A DNA stretch of 25,779 nt from Bacteroidales bacterium (GTDB taxonomy: Bacteria; Bacteroidota; Bacteroidia; Bacteroidales; UBA10428). Shown piece after piece: positions 15,218 through 22,748 of the stretch. The position numbers and the translations under genes were made by a program. Under the pieces are notes generated by a model. That model did not search any database and was not told the origin of the DNA. It worked only from the letters and a program-made list of their open reading frames with translations. The stretch spans positions 1-25,779 of the forward strand of contig JAFGOZ010000155.1 in NCBI GenBank assembly GCA_016926235.1, read 5' to 3'. The stretch's first letter is position 1; every line of letters starts with the position of its first letter.

Positions 15218-18200
15218 TTAATTTACTATATGCTTTTGATTATACTCCGAAGGGCTCATCCCGTATTTCTTTTTAAAACATTTACCGAAATAAGAAAGGT
15301 CATTAAATCCCACAGAATAGGCTACTTCAGAAACAGTTATCCTTTTTTCTGATAGCATTTGCTCAGCTCTTTTAAGCCGTATGTCATTAACAAATTCCTT
15401 TACAGTCATATTAGTCAATGCACTTAATTTTCTATAAAGCTGCATACGACTAACTCCCATCTGGCTGACAAATTTATCAATATTGAGATCAGGATCGTCG
15501 ATATAATTTTCAGTGATTTTCAAAGCTTTCTCTAAAAACTTTTCATCAAGAGTTTTTACCTCTACATTGGATGGTTTTAACATTATCTGTTTAGAGTACT
15601 TTTCAATTAATGATTTACGCAATAAGAAAAGATTATCAATTTTAGTTTGTAAAATATCAATATCAAATGGCTTGGTTATATAATCATCGGCTCCTTTTAA
15701 TAGTCCTTCTTTTATATTTTCATTTGAAGAGAGTGCTGTTAAAAGTATTACCGGGATATGAGAAGTGCGTTCATCTTTTTTAATTTTTTCACATAATTCC
15801 CGTCCATTCATACCCGGCATCATAATATCCGATATTATAATATCTGGTATGGCATTTATTGCTAATTCCAGTCCATCCTTCCCATTTAAGGCATCCAGAA
15901 CAATATATTTATTTTTAAAATGAGATTTGATAAACTGAAGCACATCTTCATTGTCCTCTATTACCAAAAGAATCTTTTTATCTTTTTGAGCCAGTTTAAA
16001 ATCTTTTGTTTTAATGAAATCCTTGGTAGATATTTCTTTTTCTTCGTATTCTTTTATATTTTCATTTGAGTCTTCAATATAGGGCAATAATATAGTAAAG
16101 GTCGAACCTTTACCTTCCTGTGATTCTACCTTGATTTTGCCATTATGAAGTTGTATAAGTTCTCGGGCAAAAGCCAGGCCGATGCCAGAGCTGTTAATTT
16201 CTTCTTTTCGGGTTTTACTATAATATCTGTCAAATATTCTGGTAATTTCTTTCTCGTCTATTCCAATACCGGAGTCTTTAACTTCAATTTGTACATAATG
16301 TTTTTCTTTTTCTATGAATTCCCGATCCTGCTCAATGACCATGCTTATAAAAAAAGAAACAGAACCGTCTTGCTTGTTGTATTTAATTGCATTTGAAACC
16401 AGGTTGTTCAGGATGTTCCTTAATTTATCAGGATCAAAGGAAGTCATAATTTTCTTCTGAACACTGCCAAATTTGTACAAAATGCCCTTATCCTGCATCA
16501 TACTTTCAAATGATTGAAACATGTTTTCACAGAACCTTACTATATCGCCTCTCTTTAATTCTATTTTTAGTTTTCCTTCCTGGAGTTTTCTGTAATCAAG
16601 CAGTTGTGTTACAAGTTTCATTAAATGGTTAGCATTCTTTTCCATCAATTGAAGGTTCTCTTTTATCTCAGGATTTGTAAAGTCATGTTTTAATATCTTC
16701 TTTAGGGGGCTTATAATCAGAGTAAGCGGAGTTTTAATTTCATGAGATATATTGGTGAATAATTTTAGTTTAAAAGTATCAAGTTCGTGCAGTTTTTGAG
16801 CTTTTATTTTTTCAAATACATAGGCTTTAGCCAATTCCCTTCTTTTAAAGATAAAAATAAGAACGAATGTAATCAAAGTTATTGATAAGATAATCATTAA
16901 CACCTTAAACCAAAGTTGTTTATAATAGGGAGGGAGGATTGTCAATGTTATTGATTTGCCGGTTTTATTCCAGTAACCATTATCATTGCTTGCAATAACC
17001 CTGAATATGTACTTCCCCGGATAGAGGTTGGTATATGTGGCGCTTCGGCTTTCTGATGTTTCTATCCATTCATTATCAAACCCTACAAGTTTATATTTGT
17101 ACTTGTTTTGCTTGCTGTTAGTGTAATTTAGGGCGGCAAAATCAAACGAGATAACATTGAATTTGTAAGGTATTTCAATTACTGATGTTTCTAAAATAGA
17201 TTGATTGAGAATTGCGTTTTTGTCATTACTGATTTTTACAGACTGGTTAAAGATTTTAAAGTCTGTAATATATACTGGCGGCGAATAATTGTTTTCAACA
17301 ATATTATTTGGATTAAATATTGTTAGGCCATATTTACCACCGAAAAATAATTCGCCATTTTTGCCCTTAAAGGCCGCACCATAATTAAATTGGTTGCCCT
17401 GTAAGCCATTTATTTTATAGTAATTTCTAAAGGTCTCTTTTTCCGGATTGAAGCATGAAAGTCCGTTTGCAGTGCTAATCCATAAATTTCCATTGTTATC
17501 TTCCAGCATGCAATATGTGAGATTGCAGGCTAAACCTTCTTTTTCACCATATTTTTTAATGACTCCCGTTTCTTTATTGTACTGCACTATGCCTCTTTCG
17601 CCTGACATTATCCAATTTCTCCCTTTGCTATCCATAAAAAAACTACGGCCTTTTTCATCATAGGTAGTTATTACGCCTTCTTCCTGCTTGTAAATTTTAA
17701 TTATTTCAGATCCGAGCCATAAATCATTATTTTCATCGACCCCTATCCAGGTTACCCCGTTTACCATATCATCAAACTCCCTGAAATGTTTAAACGTCTG
17801 GGTTGAAGGATCATATCTGTCTAAACCTTTTGCAGTGCCAATCCAGATGGCTCCTTTTTTATCAGTGCATATATCCCATACAATGTTATCAGATATGCTT
17901 GTTGGGTCATTTTCATCATGCTTAAGCCATTTAATTTTACCAGTTCTCTTGTTATAAATGTTTAATCCTCCCCGGAATGTGCCTATCAATATTTCATCGT
18001 TTCCTATGGCTTCAATGGCTTTCACACAATTATTACTAAGCCCGTTTTCTTCGGTCAGGTATGTGAAAATTTCCTTTTTTCTGTTTAAAATATTTACTCC
18101 TCCGTCTTCAGTCCCTGTCCAGACGTCTCCTGATTCACTTATCCAAATACAATATATCTCGCTACTGTTTAAATAATGTTTGTTGTCAGGAAATTCGATG

Positions 18201-19234
18201 TAATTCTCAAATACCTGCTTTTCTTTTACCAGATAACTAATGCCGCCCCTGGTACTAATCCACAAATCACCCTTTGCATCCATGCTGATATCAAGGACAG
18301 AATTATGAGCCAGTGAGTTTTTATTATGTATGTCATTTTTTATCCACCTGATGCTGCCGGTTTTTTCATTGTACTGGTAAAGTCCTCCCCGTGTGCCAAT
18401 CCAGAAGAGGTTGTCTTTATCTTTTATTATGGAATTAACTTTATAACACCTTTCGTTCCCGTGATCAGGAACAAATTGCGTAACCTGATCATTCCTTGTA
18501 TTAAGGATTACTATTCCATTATTTGTGGTTCCAATCCATAATTTCAGGCTGTCATCAAGGTAAAGTTCCAGGATATCATCATTTAATAATGGATTGACTG
18601 ATGAGTAATGAATAAAACGGCCTTTATCCGTATCAAATTTGTCAAGGCCACTTCGTGTGGCTATCCATAATTTTAAATCCTTATCAAACACTAATTTTCT
18701 GACATAGCTATCACATAGTGAATTATCATTGTCTTCTTCATTTTTATAAACTTGGGTAGTTTGATCTTTGAAATTTACCTTATAAACCCCATTTTTTGTT
18801 GCTGCCCATAGATTGCTATCCTTGTCCTCAGTTAAAAACTTAACGGAAACATCTGTTAATAAGGGGGTTTTATTGATTTTAACCCTTTCGAAACGATCTT
18901 TTTTACGGTTGTAAATAGCTAAACCTGATTCTTCGGTGCATACATAAAGCTCACGAGAAACACTCTCATAAAAGCACCTTACTAAAATATCCTCAACTTC
19001 AATTGTATCATCTTTGTATATACAATAGTTTTTAAATTTTAAACCGTCAAACCTTCCAATTCCCATGCCTGTCCCTGTCCATATCCAGCCTTTATGATCC
19101 TGAAAAACGCAGTTGACGTAGTTATCAGACAATCCATCCTCCGTGGTAAAATTGTCAAAATAGAAATTATGATCCTGACAAAATGTTGTCAGGTATGGAA
19201 ATAGCATTAAGAATAATACATTTCTAATCATCAC
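15218..19234 (-). CDS. Hybrid two-component system regulator (HTCS)
   Basis: 1338 aa, complete. A signal sequence (1-19) precedes a periplasmic double beta-propeller built of Reg_prop repeats (about 25-645; recurring W.GT..G and LWI.T.NGL), then a Y_Y_Y domain (about 705-768), one TM helix (about 775-797), a HisKA domain with FTNISHEIKTPL (phosphoacceptor His831), a HATPase domain (N-box NNLVSNAIKY near 943-952, DSGIGI 987-992, SSGIGL 1015-1020), a receiver domain (acidic pair E1093/D1094, phosphoacceptor Asp1136, Thr1166, Lys1188) and an AraC-type HTH (about 1235-1336). All key residues are intact. HTCS proteins sense oligosaccharides directly and activate neighbouring glycan genes. Here the likely targets are the GH3 genes upstream on the same strand and the convergent GH5-GH39-GH43 operon. 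Confidence 0.96.
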   Translation of the reverse strand: MMIRNVLFLMLFPYLTTFCQDHNFYFDNFTTEDGLSDNYVNCVFQDHKGWIWTGTGMGIGRFDGLKFKNYCIYKDDTIEVEDILVRCFYESVSRELYVCTEESGLAIYNRKKDRFERVKINKTPLLTDVSVKFLTEDKDSNLWAATKNGVYKVNFKDQTTQVYKNEEDNDNSLCDSYVRKLVFDKDLKLWIATRSGLDKFDTDKGRFIHYSSVNPLLNDDILELYLDDSLKLWIGTTNNGIVILNTRNDQVTQFVPDHGNERCYKVNSIIKDKDNLFWIGTRGGLYQYNEKTGSIRWIKNDIHNKNSLAHNSVLDISMDAKGDLWISTRGGISYLVKEKQVFENYIEFPDNKHYLNSSEIYCIWISESGDVWTGTEDGGVNILNRKKEIFTYLTEENGLSNNCVKAIEAIGNDEILIGTFRGGLNIYNKRTGKIKWLKHDENDPTSISDNIVWDICTDKKGAIWIGTAKGLDRYDPSTQTFKHFREFDDMVNGVTWIGVDENNDLWLGSEIIKIYKQEEGVITTYDEKGRSFFMDSKGRNWIMSGERGIVQYNKETGVIKKYGEKEGLACNLTYCMLEDNNGNLWISTANGLSCFNPEKETFRNYYKINGLQGNQFNYGAAFKGKNGELFFGGKYGLTIFNPNNIVENNYSPPVYITDFKIFNQSVKISNDKNAILNQSILETSVIEIPYKFNVISFDFAALNYTNSKQNKYKYKLVGFDNEWIETSESRSATYTNLYPGKYIFRVIASNDNGYWNKTGKSITLTILPPYYKQLWFKVLMIILSITLITFVLIFIFKRRELAKAYVFEKIKAQKLHELDTFKLKLFTNISHEIKTPLTLIISPLKKILKHDFTNPEIKENLQLMEKNANHLMKLVTQLLDYRKLQEGKLKIELKRGDIVRFCENMFQSFESMMQDKGILYKFGSVQKKIMTSFDPDKLRNILNNLVSNAIKYNKQDGSVSFFISMVIEQDREFIEKEKHYVQIEVKDSGIGIDEKEITRIFDRYYSKTRKEEINSSGIGLAFARELIQLHNGKIKVESQEGKGSTFTILLPYIEDSNENIKEYEEKEISTKDFIKTKDFKLAQKDKKILLVIEDNEDVLQFIKSHFKNKYIVLDALNGKDGLELAINAIPDIIISDIMMPGMNGRELCEKIKKDERTSHIPVILLTALSSNENIKEGLLKGADDYITKPFDIDILQTKIDNLFLLRKSLIEKYSKQIMLKPSNVEVKTLDEKFLEKALKITENYIDDPDLNIDKFVSQMGVSRMQLYRKLSALTNMTVKEFVNDIRLKRAEQMLSEKRITVSEVAYSVGFNDLSYFGKCFKKKYGMSPSEYNQKHIVN

Positions 19235-19300
19235 AATCCGAATGCTTTTAATGCACTATTAAATTTACTAATTATTCCTATAAGTATCTTCTAATTAAAA

Positions 19301-19312
19301 TAACAATTGTTA
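19301..19312. promoter_or_regulatory. 12-bp palindrome upstream of HTCS
   Basis: TAACAATTGTTA is a perfect palindrome located 67-78 bp before the HTCS start codon. It could be a dimeric operator, but chance is not excluded in AT-rich DNA. Confidence 0.25.
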
Positions 19313-19387
19313 AAACTATGATATAAACAATCGCCGGATATGACTATATATGAATATCAATAAAATTTAGCACTGATGGTTAATAAA

Positions 19388-19439
19388 CCTGTACTCTCAA
19401 TAATTACAGACAGACAATTATTATTTATGAGAATACAGG
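19388..19439 (-). terminator. Probable terminator-like hairpin after the GH3 pair
   Basis: CCTGTACTCTCA (19388-19399) and TGAGAATACAGG (19428-19439) are inverted copies with one mismatch, which becomes a G-U pair in minus-strand RNA. The loop also contains AT-rich complementary runs. It starts 19 bp past the GH3 stop codon at 19458 and is followed on the minus strand by a short T-rich run only, so termination may be partial. Confidence 0.5.
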
Positions 19440-19457
19440 CTCTTCCTAAACCTAAAA

Positions 19458-22400
19458 TTAATTATTCATTACGCTAAAAAGCATTGTTTTATTGAAGGAA
19501 TTTGCTTTAAATCTGACTGAGTATATCCCGGAATTTAATTTCTCTGCATTTGTATCTATAATAAATTGATGTGTTCCTTCATGTTGTTTTTGTTGTTGAA
19601 ATGACCTTAGAAGGACACCTTCTAACGAATAAATTTCAAAGAATACATGGGATATTTCCGGAAGATTATAAGTGAAAGTGAGCTGAGAGCTTACGGGATT
19701 TGGGAATAAGTTACATTGATATCCTGTATTTTTTTCGGGTGTTTTAAACTGACCAATATTTGTTATTACTGTATCCTGAAAACTAAACCAGTTTATTTTA
19801 CATGCGCTGGATATCTCTCCTTTCAATACCAGGAAAATATCTCTTACCCCTGTTATTTCATCCACTAAACAGGATTGTATTTCGAAAGTTTCATTGTCGG
19901 TTGTTGGCGAGATTGAAAGTGAACCAATTGTAGCTCCGTCCAAACTGTCAACTATGATATCTATGTGGCTGCTTGTGCTGATTGATGATAAATTTGCGTA
20001 GAATTGCTTTGCTTCTGTGTTGAAATCAAGATTTTTATAACTAACATAACTATTGTTACCGGATAAATTAGCACAAAGTTTGTTTTGCAGACAGGATTTT
20101 ATAGAGACTGTACCGGATTTGTTTTCGAAGTATTCAGCTTCGAAAGGATTATAGGGATCTTGTCTGTATGTTGATGAAATTGTACTACCTGTAACGACAA
20201 TTTGACTATCCAGCCGGATATCTTCCGATGAACTGCCAATATAGATATCAACATTACCGGATTCCACCTTGAAAGTTCTTGTAGCCTCGTCATAATATTG
20301 CAGATCTTCATGTTTCAGTTCAAAGGTTATTGTTTTTGTGCTATCAGGTTGGAGGGTGATGCGTCTAAATCCTTTTAATTCTTTCACCGGCCTTTTAACC
20401 GATGAATTAACATGAACATATAATTGTGCTACTTCATCACCAGTTACATCCCCTGTATTAGTTATATCTGCGCTAATAGTTATCGATTCGTCGGTTCCTA
20501 AACTGGTAGAACTCAATGTTTGATTATCGTATGAAAAATCAGTATAACTGAGTCCAAATCCAAAAGGATAAAGAGGAGTATCCTCAAAATACATATAGGT
20601 GCGGTTGTTTTTAATATCATAATCACTCATAGCAGGTAAATCTGTAGTAGATTTGTACCATGTGGTAGAAAGTTTACCTCCCGGATTGTAATCGCCGAAT
20701 AGCACTTCAGCAATGGCAGTGCCTTGTGCCTGTCCGTCATACCATGCACATAAAATGGCAGGTAAACTATCTTGAGCCCAGTTTACTGATAATGCGCTAC
20801 CTGTAACCAATACCAGTATAGTATTTGGGTTCACATCATATACTGCTTTTACTAATTGTTCTTGCACTCCGGGAAGGTCAAGTGAAGACCTGTCATTACC
20901 TTCATCGGCAATTGAAAGATCAATTCCGCATAACACAATGGCCACATCCGCTCTCTCTGCATAATTTGCGGCTTTATCAAATTCTGATTGCACTAAAGAG
21001 CCTGATATATCGCATCCTTGTGCATATAGCACAGGTCCTTTAATAATCATTGGATCCCGAAAACCTTCATTATAGAAAAAAAACCAATTTATATTAAACA
21101 GATATCCGCTTCCACCTGTGAATTTTAAATATACATTGTGTACTCCCGTTGTTTTAGGAATATCAACTGCAAGGGTTGTCCAGTTTTGCCAGCCCCCTGT
21201 TTCAGGTACAGCAAAAGTTCCTAATGATTGTCCGCTGCTGTTATCAAGCACAACCTCAATATTTCCACCTGAGGAATTACTTGCTACCCGTATGTCTAAT
21301 TTTACTTTGCCGGTATCAAAATCTATATTATTATAAACAGCATAGTCCCCATTTTCGATATATCCTATATCTTGTCCGCCTTCATCACAAGATTCTGTTC
21401 GTATTCCATCTTGACTGGAAAAGTCTTCTGCTTCTATGATCAGATCATATACTTCTCCACCAAATCTTTGAGCAATACCTTGAAGGGGCGATACCGAGAC
21501 CTCTGGTGTACCGCTATATCCGCCTAATTGAACTGCTTTCGCATGAGGCCCAATAACAGCAATTGTGTCAATGGAGCCTAAGTCTAATGGCAGCATAGCG
21601 TTATCATTTTTTAGCAATACGATTGCTTCCCTGGCTGCTTGAAGGGCTAAATTTCGATGAGCCTGGCAATCCAGAAGACTGTCTGGAATTGACTTATATG
21701 AGACTGCAGAAGCAGGGTCAAACTCTCCTAAAAGAAACCTTGCTTTAAATATCCTTTTAAGAGCAGTGTCAATATCAGCTATGGAAAGGAGTCCGCTTGA
21801 GACAGCGCTGGCTGCGTTGCCAGCGTATATAGAACCACAATTCAGATCGGTCCCGTTCATGATAGAAATGGCTGTAGCCTCTGCTGCGGTTGAAACATAA
21901 TCATGATTTGCCCAAACATCATTAATTGCACCGCAATCGCTTACAACACAACCATTAAATCCCCATTCATTTCTTAAAATTTTGGTTAGCAGGGTGCGGT
22001 TTGCCGGACTTGGTACTCCATTTAGTGCATTGTAAGCACTCATTATAGAGTAAACATTCCCTTCTGTTACACATGCTTTAAATGTTGGAAGATAGTATTC
22101 TCTAAGACTGCGTTCATCAACATTTGATGAGATGCTATGACGGTTGGTTTCAACATTGTTGCATGCGAAATGCTTTGCGGTAGCTATTGTTTTTAAATAC
22201 TTCGGATCATCTCCCTGCATACCTTTAATAAAATTCACGGCTATTTGTGATGCTAAATACACATCCTCACCGTAATTTTCCTCAGCCCTTCCCCATCTGG
22301 GATCGCGTGCCATATTGATGGTAGGACACCAGTAGGTTAATCCTTTCCCTTCTGTATTATTCTTTACTCGCGCTTCATCAGAAATGGCTGTGGCTACCCG

Positions 22401-22706
22401 ATATATTAATTCGGGATCCCATGTTGAAGATAATGCAATGGAAACCGGAAATGAAGTGGCCAGTCCTGATCTTGCAACTCCATGAATACCCTCATTCCAA
22501 TAATTGTAGGATGAAACACTTAACCGGCTGATGGATGATGAACTGTTTCCAAGTTGAGAAATTTTCTCGGGAAGCGTCATTTTAAAAATAAGATCTTCCA
22601 CTCTTGAATCAATAGTCAGGCTAGTGTCCTGATATTGGCCTCTTGCGCCAAAACCTCCTATTATCAGGCATAATGCTATTATACTAAATTTTATAATATC
22701 TTTCAT
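19458..22706 (-). CDS. GH3 beta-glucosidase/xylosidase with inserted CBM6, second CBM6-like domain and T9SS tag
   Basis: 1082 aa, much longer than a typical 750-850 aa GH3. A signal peptide (about 1-23) leads to the GH3 barrel (about 28-345) with GLTYWCPTINMARDPRWGR (122-140), AKHFACNN (177-184) and nucleophile Asp257 in CVVSDCGAI. The GH3 C-terminal domain is split: 360-420, then a CBM6 module at 424-546 (IEAEDF, GYIENGDYAVY, GGWQNW, INWFFF), then 555-690 with candidate acid/base Glu602 in ADEGNDR. A fibronectin-like GH3 domain (about 735-835) follows, then a second CBM6-like module (855-976) and a T9SS type A sorting domain (about 998-1082; FPNPVSSQLTF, LNSGIYSVRF). The active-site surroundings suit beta-xylosidase or beta-glucosidase. 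It lies 42 bp after the upstream GH3 gene, so they share an operon. Confidence 0.9.
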   Translation of the reverse strand: MKDIIKFSIIALCLIIGGFGARGQYQDTSLTIDSRVEDLIFKMTLPEKISQLGNSSSSISRLSVSSYNYWNEGIHGVARSGLATSFPVSIALSSTWDPELIYRVATAISDEARVKNNTEGKGLTYWCPTINMARDPRWGRAEENYGEDVYLASQIAVNFIKGMQGDDPKYLKTIATAKHFACNNVETNRHSISSNVDERSLREYYLPTFKACVTEGNVYSIMSAYNALNGVPSPANRTLLTKILRNEWGFNGCVVSDCGAINDVWANHDYVSTAAEATAISIMNGTDLNCGSIYAGNAASAVSSGLLSIADIDTALKRIFKARFLLGEFDPASAVSYKSIPDSLLDCQAHRNLALQAAREAIVLLKNDNAMLPLDLGSIDTIAVIGPHAKAVQLGGYSGTPEVSVSPLQGIAQRFGGEVYDLIIEAEDFSSQDGIRTESCDEGGQDIGYIENGDYAVYNNIDFDTGKVKLDIRVASNSSGGNIEVVLDNSSGQSLGTFAVPETGGWQNWTTLAVDIPKTTGVHNVYLKFTGGSGYLFNINWFFFYNEGFRDPMIIKGPVLYAQGCDISGSLVQSEFDKAANYAERADVAIVLCGIDLSIADEGNDRSSLDLPGVQEQLVKAVYDVNPNTILVLVTGSALSVNWAQDSLPAILCAWYDGQAQGTAIAEVLFGDYNPGGKLSTTWYKSTTDLPAMSDYDIKNNRTYMYFEDTPLYPFGFGLSYTDFSYDNQTLSSTSLGTDESITISADITNTGDVTGDEVAQLYVHVNSSVKRPVKELKGFRRITLQPDSTKTITFELKHEDLQYYDEATRTFKVESGNVDIYIGSSSEDIRLDSQIVVTGSTISSTYRQDPYNPFEAEYFENKSGTVSIKSCLQNKLCANLSGNNSYVSYKNLDFNTEAKQFYANLSSISTSSHIDIIVDSLDGATIGSLSISPTTDNETFEIQSCLVDEITGVRDIFLVLKGEISSACKINWFSFQDTVITNIGQFKTPEKNTGYQCNLFPNPVSSQLTFTYNLPEISHVFFEIYSLEGVLLRSFQQQKQHEGTHQFIIDTNAEKLNSGIYSVRFKANSFNKTMLFSVMNN

Positions 22707-22748
22707 AATCCTGAAATTAATTTTTATATTCTTACTTTTCTTCTGGTT

